The translations under genes were made by a program, and so were the position numbers. A DNA stretch of 64,000 bases, taken from positions 124,001-188,000 of the forward strand of contig OZ241343.1 in NCBI GenBank assembly GCA_965200505.1, given 5' to 3'. A model generated the notes under the pieces. It was not told the origin of the DNA and did no database searches. It worked only from the letters and a program-made list of their open reading frames with translations. This DNA is from VXNE01 sp965200505 (lineage in GTDB: Bacteria > Pseudomonadota > Gammaproteobacteria > Pseudomonadales > Azotimanducaceae). Each line of letters starts with the position of its first letter. Position 1 is the stretch's first letter. Positions 50,625 through 60,070 of this stretch are shown piece by piece.

Positions 50625-52856
50625 TCAACCCGCCGCGTCTGCGGCCGCTTCCGCCAACGCCGCGTTCCGGTCCTTCACGGCGCGCGAAATGATGTATTGA
50701 TGGATGCGCTCCACGTCTTGCGCGTCCAGCAGGTCCGCGAAGCTCGCCATGCCGGCGTCCTGCTTGGTGCCGCCAAGCACGATGGCTTGGAAGGCGTCGT
50801 GGGTCTCCGGCGTCATCAGGCGCAGGTCTGGCAGGGCGCCGGCGGATTTCGCCCCCGGCCCGTGGCAGGCCCAGCAATTGTCGTGGTAGAGCACGTCGCC
50901 GCGGTCCAAGTCCTCGGCCGAGGCGGTGATGGGCCGCTGCTCCGGAATGTCGAGATGCCGCGGCATCGGCGCCGGCAGCGCCATGTCGCCGCCGAGCTTG
51001 AAGACGATGAGCCGGCCGTGGCTGCCGTACTTCCAGGTGGCCGTCGCCTCGTCCGGCAGATAGCCGCCGCCGGTGAGGATGGCGACGTGCTGCTCGCCAT
51101 CGACCGCGTAGGTGATCGGTGGCGCCACGATGGACGCATGGGTCTGCCCCTGCCAAAGCGCCGCGCCAGTGTCCGCGTCGCGCGCCGAGAGGTGGCCTTC
51201 GGCGTCGCCTTGGAAGACGAGGCCGCCGGCGGTGGCCAGCACCCCGCCATTCCACGGATGCGCCTGCGGCACGGCCCAGCGCGTTTCGCCGCTGAGCGGA
51301 TCAAAGGCGACGAGGAAGCCCTTGTTTTCGGGCAGGTTCTCCTCCGCCTCCACCATCTGGTTGAGCCGCCCGAACTCCAACGCCGTGTTCCACGCGCCGG
51401 GGCGCCGCTTGTACACGCCGGTCTCCCGATACTCCTCCGGCATGGCGTACAGGAACGGCAGGTCATGGGTGCCGAGGTACATCACGCCGCGCCCCGCGTC
51501 CCACGACATCGCCTGCCAGTTGTGGCCGCCGCCCGGCCCGGGCAGGATCCACTGCGGCGCGTCCGCGTACGCCGTGTCCGGGTTCTCCACCGGCCGCCCG
51601 GTCGCCATGTCCACGTGCGTCGCCCACGTCACCGTGGCGTACGGGTGCGCCCGCAGCAGCGTCCCGTCGGCGCGGTCGATCACGTAGAAGAAGCCGTTCT
51701 TCGGCGCCTGCATCAACACCTTGCGCTCCACCCCGTCCACCACCAGGTCCGCCAGCGCCATGTCCTGCACCGCCGTGTAGTCCCAGTTGTCCCCCGGCAC
51801 CGTCTGGTAGTGCCAGCGGTATTCCCCCGTCGCCGCGTCCACCGCCACGATGGACGCCAGGAACAGGTTGTCGCCGCCGCCCGGCGAGCGGATCGCCCGC
51901 GTCCACGGCGAGCCGTTGCCAACCCCCAAGTACACCACGCCGAAGTCCGCGTCATAGACGATGGCGTTCCAAACCGTGCCGCCGCCGCCGATCTCCCACC
52001 ACGCGCCGCCCTTCCACGTCGGCGCCGCCAGCGCCATCGCCCCGTCCTCGAAGCCCAGCGACGGATCGCCCGGCACCGTGAAGAACCGCCACGCCTGCTC
52101 GCCGGTGGCCGCGTCGTACGCCGTCACGTAGCCCCGCACGCCGTACTCCGCCCCGCCGTTGCCGATGAACACCTTGCCGGCCGCGGCGCGCGGGGCGCCC
52201 GTGATGGTGTACTCCCGCGTCCGGTCGATCACCGTGTCCACCTCCCAGATCTGGGCGCCGGTGGCGGCGTCCAGCGCCAGGAGCCGGCCGTCCAGCGTCG
52301 CCAGATGCACGCGCCCCTCGTACACCGCCAGCCCGCGGCTGATGACGCCGCAGCACGCCTTGCGCGCCGTCTCGCCGGGCACCGCCGGGTCGAACGACCA
52401 CAGTTCCTCGCCGGTGGCCGCGTCCACCGCGTAGGCCACGTTCCACGGCGCGGTGAAGTACATTACGCTGTCCACCACCAGGGGCGTCGCCTCCACCGGG
52501 TGGTAGGTCTCAAGATCCTTGAACCACGCCACGCCCAGGTCCGCGACGTTGCCGCGGTGGATGGCGGCCAGCGGCGAAAAGCGCTGCTCCTCGAAGGTGC
52601 GCCCGTAGGCGAGCCACGCCCCCGGATCGTCCTCGTCCGCCCGGCGCACACGCTCGTCCGTCACCCAGCCCGCCGGCGCCGCCGCCCCGGCCTCGCCCGC
52701 ATCCGCCGTCTCCACCGCCGCCGGCGGCGGCGCCGAGCCGGCATCGTCCAAGTAGATGTAGCCGACCACAACCACAACCAATGCCAGCACCAGCGCCGCC
52801 AACACCTTCCAAGAGGCAGCGCCCATCGCCCTACCCGCTCCGGTTCCGCTCATCAT
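50625..52856 (-). CDS. PQQ-dependent alcohol dehydrogenase with C-terminal cytochrome c domain (copy 1)
   Basis: The 743-residue quinohemoprotein has an N-terminal membrane anchor (about residues 16-34), then an eight-bladed propeller of repeated W-motifs (TGEELWSFDP, TGAQIWEVD, TGEQAWRFF, TGEYRWHYQ). It has the vicinal disulfide KACCGVISRG and the PQQ/metal residues in GNGSPW and the Asp of PGDNWDYTA. The C-terminal domain has a heme c site CWACHG (about residue 663). It oxidises alcohols and passes electrons to the respiratory chain at the outer face of the inner membrane. The first 480 residues are almost identical to those of the upstream copy, while the C-terminal third is diverged. Confidence 0.93.
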   Translation of the reverse strand: MMSGTGAGRAMGAASWKVLAALVLALVVVVVGYIYLDDAGSAPPPAAVETADAGEAGAAAPAGWVTDERVRRADEDDPGAWLAYGRTFEEQRFSPLAAIHRGNVADLGVAWFKDLETYHPVEATPLVVDSVMYFTAPWNVAYAVDAATGEELWSFDPAVPGETARKACCGVISRGLAVYEGRVHLATLDGRLLALDAATGAQIWEVDTVIDRTREYTITGAPRAAAGKVFIGNGGAEYGVRGYVTAYDAATGEQAWRFFTVPGDPSLGFEDGAMALAAPTWKGGAWWEIGGGGTVWNAIVYDADFGVVYLGVGNGSPWTRAIRSPGGGDNLFLASIVAVDAATGEYRWHYQTVPGDNWDYTAVQDMALADLVVDGVERKVLMQAPKNGFFYVIDRADGTLLRAHPYATVTWATHVDMATGRPVENPDTAYADAPQWILPGPGGGHNWQAMSWDAGRGVMYLGTHDLPFLYAMPEEYRETGVYKRRPGAWNTALEFGRLNQMVEAEENLPENKGFLVAFDPLSGETRWAVPQAHPWNGGVLATAGGLVFQGDAEGHLSARDADTGAALWQGQTHASIVAPPITYAVDGEQHVAILTGGGYLPDEATATWKYGSHGRLIVFKLGGDMALPAPMPRHLDIPEQRPITASAEDLDRGDVLYHDNCWACHGPGAKSAGALPDLRLMTPETHDAFQAIVLGGTKQDAGMASFADLLDAQDVERIHQYIISRAVKDRNAALAEAAADAAG
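51336..52800 (-). repeat. Near-identical DNA shared by the two PQQ dehydrogenase genes (repeat 1)
   Basis: This stretch matches 53650-55111 at a constant offset of 2314 bp (2311 after a 3-base gap near 52735), with only scattered changes over about 1.4 kb. Sequence outside it, towards the 3' end of each gene, is much more diverged. Confidence 0.85.
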
Positions 52857-52926
52857 GCCGTTCTCCCAACCAACATGGCTGATGTGGCGAACATACCACC
52901 ACCGGACGCGCCGCCGCCGAACCCCG

Positions 52927-55167
52927 CTAGCCGGCCTCGCGTTCGGATGCCGCGCCCACCTCGGCGGCGGCCTGCTCTTCCCGCCATAGCTGGGCGCGGG
53001 AGATGACGTACTGCCGGATGCGCTCCACATCCTGCGCGTCGAGGAGGTCCGCGAAGCTCGCCATGCCGGCGTCGTTCTTTGTGCCGCCCAGCACGATGGC
53101 TTGGAAGGCGTCATGGGTTTCCCGCGTCATCAGCCTCAAGTCCGGCAGCGCGCCGGGGGACTTGACGCCAAGGCCGTGGCAGCTACGGCAGTGGTCGTTG
53201 TAGAGCACGTCGCCGCGGTCGATGTCCTCGGCGGACGCGGTGAGCGGCGGCAGCGCCGGCACGGTCAGGTCCCTCAACGGTGGAACGGGCAAGGCGGCCC
53301 CGCCGCCGAGCTTGAAGACGATGAGCCGGCCGTGGCTGCCGTATCGCCAAGTGGCGGACAGCGGGTTCGCCCCCTTGCCGGCGCCGGTCAGGATGGCGAG
53401 GTGCTGCTCGCCGTCGATGGCATAGCTGATGGGCGGCGCCAGGATGGAGGTGTACACCTCGTGGCGCCACAGAAGCCGCCCGTCGTCCGCGTCATAGGCG
53501 GCCACCTGCCCTTGGGCGTCGCCTTGGAACACTAAGCCGCCGGCGGTGGCGAGCACACCGCCGTTCCATCCCAACGGCTGTTCCACCCGCCACCGGGTCT
53601 CGCCGGTGAGCGGGTCGAAGGCGATGAGATGGCCCTTGCCCCCGGGCGCGTTCTCCTCGGCCTCCACCATCTGGTTCAGCCGCCCGAACTCCAACGCCGT
53701 GTTCCACGCGCCCGGGCGCCGCTTGTACACGCCCGTCTCGCGGTACTCCTCCGGCATCGCGTACAGGAACGGCAGGTCATGGGTGCCGAGGTACATCACG
53801 CCGCGCCCCGCGTCCCAGGACATCGCCTGCCAGTTGTGGCCGCCGCCCGGCCCGGGCAGGATCCACTGCGGCGCGTCCGCGTACGCCGTGTCGGGGTTCT
53901 CCACCGGCCGGCCGGTCGCCATGTCCACGTGCGTCGCCCACGTCACCGTGGCGTACGGGTGCGCCCGCAGCAGCGTCCCGTCGGCGCGGTCGATCACGTA
54001 GAAGAAGCCGTTCTTCGGCGCCTGCATCAACACCTTGCGCTCCACCCCGTCCACCACCAGGTCCGCCAGCGCCATGTCCTGCACCGCCGTGTAGTCCCAG
54101 TTGTCCCCCGGCACCGTCTGGTAGTGCCAGCGGTACTCCCCCGTCGCCGCGTCCACCGCCACGATGGACGCCAGGAACAGGTTGTCGCCGCCCCCCGGCG
54201 AGCGGATCGCCCGCGTCCACGGCGAGCCATTGCCAACCCCCAGGTACACCACGCCGAAGTCCGCGTCATAGACGATGGCGTTCCAAACCGTGCCGCCGCC
54301 GCCGATCTCCCACCACGCGCCGCCCTTCCACGTCGGCGCCGCCAGCGCCATCGCCCCGTCCTCGAAGCCCAGCGACGGATCGCCCGGCACCGTGAAGAAC
54401 CGCCACGCCTGCTCGCCGGTGGCCGCGTCGTACGCCGTCACGTAGCCCCGCACGCCGTACTCCGCCCCGCCGTTGCCGATGAACACCTTGCCGGCCGCGG
54501 CGCGCGGGGCGCCCGTGATGGTGTACTCCCGCGTCCGGTCGATCACCGTGTCCACCTCCCAGATCTGGGCGCCGGTGGCGGCGTCCAGCGCCAGGAGCCG
54601 GCCGTCCAGCGTCGCCAGATGCACGCGCCCCTCGTACACCGCCAGCCCGCGGCTGATGACCCCGCAGCACGCCTTGCGCGCCGTCTCGCCGGGCACCGCC
54701 GGGTCGAACGACCACAGTTCCTCGCCGCTGGCCGCGTCCACCGCGTAGGCGACGTTCCACGGCGCGGTGAAGTACATCACCCCATCCACCACCAGGGGGG
54801 TCGCCTCCACCGGGTGGTAGGTCTCAAGATCCTTGAACCACGCCACGCCCAGGTCCGCGACGTTGCCGCGGTGGATGGCGGCCAGCGGCGAAAAGCGCTG
54901 CTCCTCGAAGGTGCGCCCGTAGGCGAGCCACGCCCCCGGATCGTCCTCGTCCGCCCGGCGCACACGCTCGTCCGTCACCCAGCCCGCGGACGCCGCCGCC
55001 CCGGCTTCGCCCTCATCCGCCGTCTCCACCGCCGCCGGCGGCGCCGAGCCGGCACCGTCCAAGTAGATGTAGCCGACCACAACCACAACCAACGCCAGCA
55101 ACAGCGCCACCAACAGGGACGCCCTGGCCGCACCCGCCTCGCCGCCATTGCCAATCCGGTTATTCAT
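52927..55167 (-). CDS. PQQ-dependent alcohol dehydrogenase with C-terminal cytochrome c domain (copy 2)
   Basis: The 746-residue paralogue starts at an ATG with a GGGGAGAG ribosome site. It has a membrane anchor (about 19-37), the same propeller, the ACC vicinal disulfide and PQQ residues as copy 1, and a heme c site CRSCHG in the C-terminal domain. From about residue 70 to 500 the protein is nearly identical to copy 1. After the GRLNQMVEAEEN segment the copies diverge (for example NAPGGKGHLIAFD against NLPENKGFLVAFD). It is upstream of copy 1 by 70 bp and transcribed in the same direction. The difference in the last blades and the cytochrome may alter the electron partner or substrate. Confidence 0.93.
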   Translation of the reverse strand: MNNRIGNGGEAGAARASLLVALLLALVVVVVGYIYLDGAGSAPPAAVETADEGEAGAAASAGWVTDERVRRADEDDPGAWLAYGRTFEEQRFSPLAAIHRGNVADLGVAWFKDLETYHPVEATPLVVDGVMYFTAPWNVAYAVDAASGEELWSFDPAVPGETARKACCGVISRGLAVYEGRVHLATLDGRLLALDAATGAQIWEVDTVIDRTREYTITGAPRAAAGKVFIGNGGAEYGVRGYVTAYDAATGEQAWRFFTVPGDPSLGFEDGAMALAAPTWKGGAWWEIGGGGTVWNAIVYDADFGVVYLGVGNGSPWTRAIRSPGGGDNLFLASIVAVDAATGEYRWHYQTVPGDNWDYTAVQDMALADLVVDGVERKVLMQAPKNGFFYVIDRADGTLLRAHPYATVTWATHVDMATGRPVENPDTAYADAPQWILPGPGGGHNWQAMSWDAGRGVMYLGTHDLPFLYAMPEEYRETGVYKRRPGAWNTALEFGRLNQMVEAEENAPGGKGHLIAFDPLTGETRWRVEQPLGWNGGVLATAGGLVFQGDAQGQVAAYDADDGRLLWRHEVYTSILAPPISYAIDGEQHLAILTGAGKGANPLSATWRYGSHGRLIVFKLGGGAALPVPPLRDLTVPALPPLTASAEDIDRGDVLYNDHCRSCHGLGVKSPGALPDLRLMTRETHDAFQAIVLGGTKNDAGMASFADLLDAQDVERIRQYVISRAQLWREEQAAAEVGAASEREAG
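53650..55111 (-). repeat. Near-identical DNA shared by the two PQQ dehydrogenase genes (repeat 2)
   Basis: Partner of the stretch at 51336-52800. The sharp change from near identity to clear divergence at the same codon in both genes is the mark of gene conversion or of a recent partial duplication. Confidence 0.85.
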
Positions 55168-55277
55168 GTCTCTCCCCGGCGCCTCGCTCCCTGAATCGAA
55201 CATATACCACTGCTGTTGACAGCGCTCGCGAACACCGGACACTATCAACCTGTTGCGTTGCCTAGTTGGAGCGAAGC

Positions 55278-55802
55278 ATGATTATCGTGCGCGGCTTGTC
55301 CATCCTGATCGGGGCGTTGATCGTCGTCATCGGCAGCTTCTTGATCGTGATGCGGTTTGCCGACGGCCCCAACACCATCGTCGCCGGCGGGCCCCTCGTG
55401 AGCGGCGAGTTGGTGGCGGAAGAGCCGGACTGGACGTTCGCCCGCGACGTCATGGAGATTGAGCTGCAATTGATGACGCCGCCCCGCTCGCGCACGGTGT
55501 GGGTGGTGGAACACGGCGGCAAGCTCTATGTGCCATGCGGCTACATGAACAGCTGGTGGGGGCGGCTTTGGAAGCAGTGGCCGGCGGAAGCCCGCGAAGA
55601 TCCACGCGCCGTCGTCCGCATCGAAGGCAAGCGCTACGAGCGCACGCTGGTGCCGGTGACCGCGGAACACCCCGAAGCGGCCACCATCCTCGCCAAGCTG
55701 GGTGCCAAGTACGGCTTCGGTGGCAGCGCAGCACCCCCGGCCGCGGTCTTGTCAACGGATGCCCTGTTGCTCTTCGAGTTGGGGCCGCGGGCCGCGGCGT
55801 GA
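55278..55802 (+). CDS. Membrane-anchored small protein of unknown function (174 aa)
   Basis: From the ATG at 55278 the protein has an N-terminal membrane segment (about residues 4-24, LSILIGALIVVIGSFLIVM). A soluble domain follows with WTFARDVMEIELQL, RTVWVVEHGGKLYVPCGYMNSWWGRLWKQW and RYERTLVPVT. The layout is that of a small beta-barrel like pyridoxamine-phosphate-oxidase or DUF2255-type proteins, but I cannot assign a family with confidence. It is divergent from the PQQ dehydrogenase copy 2 with 110 bp between starts, and converges with adk. Confidence 0.8.
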   Translation: MIIVRGLSILIGALIVVIGSFLIVMRFADGPNTIVAGGPLVSGELVAEEPDWTFARDVMEIELQLMTPPRSRTVWVVEHGGKLYVPCGYMNSWWGRLWKQWPAEAREDPRAVVRIEGKRYERTLVPVTAEHPEAATILAKLGAKYGFGGSAAPPAAVLSTDALLLFELGPRAAA

Positions 55803-55819
55803 GGACAGCGCGGCCCCGC

Positions 55820-56467
55820 TTATCCAGCCAGCCCCTCGCGCACCTGCTCGCGAATGGCCGCCACGTCGCCGGTGCCGTCCACGCGCACATAGCGCAGCGC
55901 CGTGGTTCGCGCCAGCGTTTGGTAGAACTCGACGAGGGGCGCCGTCTGGCGCCGATACACGTCTAGCCGCTCACGCACCGTCGCTTCCCGATCATCCGGG
56001 CGTTGCACCAGCGGCTCACCGCTGGCGTCGTCGCGGCCGGCGACCCGGGGCGGGTTGAACACGATGTGATAGACGCGCCCGCTGCCTTCGTGGACGCGCC
56101 GCCCGGCGATGCGCCGCACCACTTCCGTGTCCGGCACGGCGATCTCCACCACCACGTCGATGGCGATGCCGGCGTCCACCAACGCCTGTGCCTGGGGAAT
56201 CGTGCGCGGGAAGCCGTCGAACAGGAAGCCCTGGGCACAGTCCGCGGCGGCGATGCGCTCCTCGACCAAGCCCACGATCACGGCATCCGAGACCAACTCG
56301 CCGGCGTCCATCACCGCCTTCGCTTCCCGTCCCAACGGCGTGTCGGCGGCGATGGCGGCGCGCAGCATGTCGCCGGTGGAGATCTGCGGAATGTCGTGCG
56401 CGTCGCAGATGAATTGCGCTTGCGTACCCTTGCCTGCCCCCGGCGGCCCCAACAAGATGACTCTCAT
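55820..56467 (-). CDS. adk: Adenylate kinase
   Basis: The 215-residue enzyme starts MRVILLGPPGAGKGTQAQF with its P-loop at residues 7-15. It continues with the AMP-binding STGDMLRAA, GFLFDGFPRT, the LID region GRRVHEGSGRVYH (long form, no zinc cysteines), and the DREATVRERL Arg motif. It equilibrates AMP, ADP and ATP. The codons upstream of the ATG are open but lie in the relA intergenic region. It follows relA by 61 bp on the same strand. Confidence 0.97.
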   Translation of the reverse strand: MRVILLGPPGAGKGTQAQFICDAHDIPQISTGDMLRAAIAADTPLGREAKAVMDAGELVSDAVIVGLVEERIAAADCAQGFLFDGFPRTIPQAQALVDAGIAIDVVVEIAVPDTEVVRRIAGRRVHEGSGRVYHIVFNPPRVAGRDDASGEPLVQRPDDREATVRERLDVYRRQTAPLVEFYQTLARTTALRYVRVDGTGDVAAIREQVREGLAG

Positions 56468-56528
56468 GCCCCCTCCCAGTGTTCGCAAACGGGCCGCCAG
56501 CCGGCGAGCCTCGACGGCGCCGCCATCG

Positions 56529-58448
56529 TCATGCGCGGCGCACATCCCGCACGCTCGGCACACGCCGGATGCGGTCGATGACGAGCGCCAGCTGCAACAC
56601 GCCTTCCACCCGCACCTCCAGCGAGATGGTGGCGTCTTCGCCGGGGTCGATGACCCGCGCCTCGACGCTCGCCACGTCGATGCCCATGGCCGCCGCCACC
56701 GATGACACATCCCGCAGCAGCCCCGGCCGGTTGCGGCCCACAACGCGGATGCCCTGCACGGAGTGGGTCGGCGTGGCCTTGGCCGGCAACAGCGAGAGCT
56801 GCTCGGTCTGGCGCGGCCGGCCGCCGGCGATGCGCACCAAGTCGATCACTTGGCAGTCGCCGAGCCCCACCGCCTTCAGCAAGTCCTCCCGGCGACCATA
56901 GCCGACCTCTTGCGCCAAGGCATCCAAATCCGCGGCGATGTCCAACCGCTCGAAGGTGTCGAGCAGCAACTCCTCGCCGGCCCGCACGTTGGAATCGGCC
57001 AACTGCTCGCGCAGCCAGGCTTGGATCTTCGCCCGTGCCCGCCCCGTCTTCACATAGCCGGCATCAGGATTCAGCCATTCCCGCCGCGGCGCCTCCGCGG
57101 CACCGGTGAGCACCTCCACGGTCTGGCCGGTGAGGAGCGTGGTGTTGAGCGGCGCCTCGGCGCCATCCACCCGCGCCCCGACGCAGCGATGCCCCACCTC
57201 GGTGTGGATGCGATAAGCGAAATCCACCGGCGTGGCACCCTGCGCCAAGTCGATGACATGGCCTTGGGGCGTCGCCACGTAGATGCGGTCCGCCGCACCA
57301 TCACCATCGTCCAGCGGATGCTGGGCATCGTCGTGCCACTCCAGCATTTGCGCGAGCCACTGCATCTTGCGCGACCGGAGAGATTCCCCCTCCCCGGTCT
57401 TGTAATCCCAATGCGCGCACACGCCCAGTTCGGATTCCTTGTGCATGTCCTCGGTGCGGATCTGCACTTCGAGCACCTTGCCGGCCGGGCCGAGCACCGC
57501 GGTGTGAATGGAGCGGTAGCCGTTGTCCTTGGGATTGGCGATGTAGTCATCGAACTCGCGGGGAATGTGCGGCCATGCCGTATGCACCACGCCGAGGGTC
57601 GCGTAGCACTCCGGCACGCGCTGCACCACCACCCGCAGCGCCTGCGCGTCATAGACCTCGCTGAAGTCGATGCCCTTGCGCCGCATCTTGAGCCAGATGC
57701 TGTAGATGTGCTTGGCGCGCCCGACCACCTCGGCCTGGATGCCGGCCTTGTCCAAGCGGCCGCGCAGCTCCGCCACCGCCTCCTGCACCTGCCGTTCCCG
57801 CTCTTGGCGGCGGGCGTCGAGGGAGGCCGCGATCTTGCGGTAGTCCTGCGGGCGCCGGTAGCGGAACGCGAGATCCTCCAAGGCCCACTTCAACTGGCCG
57901 ATGCCCAAGCGCCCGGCCAGCGGGGCAAACACCCGCAACGCCTCGTCCGCCATCCGCTCCTGCGCTTCACGCGGGGCAGACTTGGCGGCGCGCAAGGCCA
58001 CCACCCGCTCCGCCAGCTTGACGACGGCGACGCGGGGATCGTCGATGAGCGACGCCAACAAGTGGCGGATGTTCTCCACCTGGCCGCCGCTCGTGTTGGC
58101 GAGCAGCGGCGCGTCGGAAAGCTCGTAGGCGTCCGTTCTGCCCACGCGCAGCAGCGCTTCGAGGAGCGCCGCCACGTCCTCGCCGACACCGTCCCGCACC
58201 GCCGCCGGGGCCACGTCGCCGGCGTGGGCCGCTTCGTAGAGGAGCCCGGCGGCGGCGACGTCCGTGTCCATTTCCAACTGGCGCAGCAAATGCGCGACGT
58301 CCAAGCCGTGGCCCAGGTGCGCGGCGTCTTCGATCAGATCGACGGCGAGCGCGAGCACGCGGCGGCCCTCCCCCACTTCGCAGAGCCACGCCTCGACATC
58401 CGCGCGCCCGTCCGGCGAGCGTGGCAGATCGTCTCGGATTCGCACCAT
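56529..58448 (-). CDS. relA: RelA-type (p)ppGpp synthetase with inactive hydrolase domain
   Basis: The ATG at 58448, just downstream of the recO stop, gives 639 residues. In the N-terminal hydrolase-like domain the HD pair of SpoT/Rel reads YE (GLLYEAAHAG), so hydrolysis should be lost. The synthetase domain is intact (KGIDFSEVYDAQALRVVV, PKDNGYRSIHTAVLG, EVQIRTEDMHKESELGVCAHW). A TGS domain (DRIYVATPQGHVIDLAQGATPVDFAYRIHTEVG) and a C-terminal ACT domain follow. It makes the stringent-response alarmone at stalled ribosomes. The total length is shorter than E. coli RelA (744). Confidence 0.92.
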   Translation of the reverse strand: MVRIRDDLPRSPDGRADVEAWLCEVGEGRRVLALAVDLIEDAAHLGHGLDVAHLLRQLEMDTDVAAAGLLYEAAHAGDVAPAAVRDGVGEDVAALLEALLRVGRTDAYELSDAPLLANTSGGQVENIRHLLASLIDDPRVAVVKLAERVVALRAAKSAPREAQERMADEALRVFAPLAGRLGIGQLKWALEDLAFRYRRPQDYRKIAASLDARRQERERQVQEAVAELRGRLDKAGIQAEVVGRAKHIYSIWLKMRRKGIDFSEVYDAQALRVVVQRVPECYATLGVVHTAWPHIPREFDDYIANPKDNGYRSIHTAVLGPAGKVLEVQIRTEDMHKESELGVCAHWDYKTGEGESLRSRKMQWLAQMLEWHDDAQHPLDDGDGAADRIYVATPQGHVIDLAQGATPVDFAYRIHTEVGHRCVGARVDGAEAPLNTTLLTGQTVEVLTGAAEAPRREWLNPDAGYVKTGRARAKIQAWLREQLADSNVRAGEELLLDTFERLDIAADLDALAQEVGYGRREDLLKAVGLGDCQVIDLVRIAGGRPRQTEQLSLLPAKATPTHSVQGIRVVGRNRPGLLRDVSSVAAAMGIDVASVEARVIDPGEDATISLEVRVEGVLQLALVIDRIRRVPSVRDVRRA

Positions 58449-58464
58449 CAGGCCGGCCCCATGC

Positions 58465-59163
58465 TCATCGCGCCGCGGCGCGAAAGAGCTCGCGCGACTG
58501 CAGCGGCCGCTCGCCAACATGGGCCCGCAGGGCTTTGCGCAGGATGACTTTGGCGGCGCGGCGCACCTCCCATTCGCGGTAGTGGTCTTGGGCGATGGCT
58601 CGCAGCACCGCGCCCCGGTACGTCGCGGCGCCCTCCGCGGCGGTGGCGCGGAAGCCCTCGGCGCCCACGAGCTCGTAGGTGCCTTCGGCCGCAATCGGTG
58701 CGCCGCTCGCCCATTCGCGGTCGAACGCCAACTCGTAGCCGAGTTCGCGCAGCAGGCGCTTCTCGAAGGTGCGCAACGCCGGCTCCAAGTCCACCTCGGC
58801 GGCGAGGCGGGTGAGCGTTTCCCCATAGGCCGCGAACAGCGCGGTGACGGCCTCCTCCGGCTGCAACGCGCGGGTCAGCAGCTCGTTCAGATACAAGCCG
58901 GCGAACAACGGGCGCCCGGTCAAGGCGAACCGTCGCGTGGTCTCGCAGGCGGTGAGCGTCACCAGCCGGCCGCGGCCCCGCCACGCCACCTCCAAGGTGG
59001 CGAACGGCTCCGCCAGTTGCGGCCGGCGCGCCCGGCGGGCGGCGCGGGCCACCGCGGCGACGCGCCCATGATCCCGCGTCAAGAGTTCCAGGATGGCGCT
59101 CGTCTCCCGATAGGCGCGGCGGTGCAGCACATACGCCGGCTGGCGCAGGGTCGGTTCAGCCAC
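58465..59163 (-). CDS. recO: DNA repair protein RecO
   Basis: The 232-residue protein starts at a GTG one base after the era stop. It has the N-terminal OB-fold (PAYVLHRRAYRETSAILELLTRDHGRVAAVARAARR) and the helical domain with LYLNELLTRAL and LRTFEKRLLRELGYEL. It loads RecA with RecR in gap repair. The order lepA-rnc-era-recO matches that of Enterobacteriaceae and Pseudomonas. pdxJ, normally next, is replaced by relA. Confidence 0.93.
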   Translation of the reverse strand: MAEPTLRQPAYVLHRRAYRETSAILELLTRDHGRVAAVARAARRARRPQLAEPFATLEVAWRGRGRLVTLTACETTRRFALTGRPLFAGLYLNELLTRALQPEEAVTALFAAYGETLTRLAAEVDLEPALRTFEKRLLRELGYELAFDREWASGAPIAAEGTYELVGAEGFRATAAEGAATYRGAVLRAIAQDHYREWEVRRAAKVILRKALRAHVGERPLQSRELFRAAAR

Positions 59164-59164
59164 G

Positions 59165-60070
59165 TCAGCGGTAGCCGAGCGCCTTCAAGGCGGCCGCGTC
59201 GCTGCTCCAGCCGGCCTTCACCTTCACCCACAGGCGCAGCATCGTCTGGCAGCCAAGCAAGTGCTCGATGTCGCGCCGCGCGTCGGCGCCGATGGCCTTG
59301 AGGCGCTGGCCGCGCTGCCCGATGACGATGCCCTTCTGGCCGCTGCGCTCGACGATCACCACGGCGTCCACCTCCGCCAGCTCCGGCCCGGCGACGAACC
59401 GCTCCACTTCCACCGCCACCCGATGCGGCACTTCGTCGCCAAGCCGCCGCATGATCTTCTCACGCACGATTTCGCCGAGAAAGAACTCCACCGGGCGATC
59501 CGTCACATCATCGTGGGCGAAGAGATGGGGCCCCTCGGGCAGACGGGCGGAGACTTCCTCCACCAAGGCGTCCAAGCCATCGCGCTTCAGCGCCGAGATG
59601 GGCACGATGGCGTCAAAGCGGCCGCGTTGGCGCACCTCGTCGATGAGCGGCAACAGGGCGCGCCGATCCGCCAAACGGTCGATCTTGTTGATCGCGCAGA
59701 TGCGCACCCCATCACCGCGCTGCATCCGGCGTAGCGCCGCGGCATCCGCCGCCGTCCAGGCGCGCGCTTCGATGAGCAGCACCACCACGTCCGCGTCGCG
59801 CACCGCGTGAGTCGCTTGGCCCACCATGTAGCGGTTGATGGCCGCCCCGCCCCGCCCCGGCCCGGCGGTGCCCAGGCGATGGATGCCGGGCGTGTCCCGA
59901 TAGATGATCTGCACGGCGCCACGCGTGTCGATGCCCAGCAGGTTGTGGCGGGTGGTCTGGGGTTTGCGGGAGGTGATCGCCAGCTTGCGCCCCAACAGGT
60001 GGTTGAGCAACGTGGACTTGCCGACGTTGGGGCGGCCGGCCAGCGCGACGAAGCCGCAGCGGCTCAACAC
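59165..60070 (-). CDS. era: GTPase Era (ribosome assembly)
   Basis: The 301-residue protein starts at a GTG that overlaps the rnc stop by 7 bp. G-domain motifs are complete: GRPNVGKST (about residues 12-20), the TTRHNL switch, DTPGIHRL, NKIDRL and the SALKRDGLD loop. The C-terminal KH domain has ERSGQKGIVIGQRGQRLKAIG. Era binds the 3' end of 16S rRNA during 30S maturation. Coupling to RNase III is conserved in gammaproteobacteria. Confidence 0.96.
   Translation of the reverse strand: MLSRCGFVALAGRPNVGKSTLLNHLLGRKLAITSRKPQTTRHNLLGIDTRGAVQIIYRDTPGIHRLGTAGPGRGGAAINRYMVGQATHAVRDADVVVLLIEARAWTAADAAALRRMQRGDGVRICAINKIDRLADRRALLPLIDEVRQRGRFDAIVPISALKRDGLDALVEEVSARLPEGPHLFAHDDVTDRPVEFFLGEIVREKIMRRLGDEVPHRVAVEVERFVAGPELAEVDAVVIVERSGQKGIVIGQRGQRLKAIGADARRDIEHLLGCQTMLRLWVKVKAGWSSDAAALKALGYR

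Noticed and set aside
50562..53006. A rightward open frame of 814 codons over the PQQ dehydrogenase gene
   Set aside because: It is antisense to a gene with clear propeller, disulfide and heme motifs; its product is Arg/His/Val rich as expected for the mirror frame of GC-rich coding DNA. A similar antisense frame covers the duplicate gene.
56529..58448. Bifunctional SpoT/Rel hydrolase-synthetase
   Set aside because: The HD catalytic pair is replaced by Tyr-Glu, so hydrolysis is not expected.
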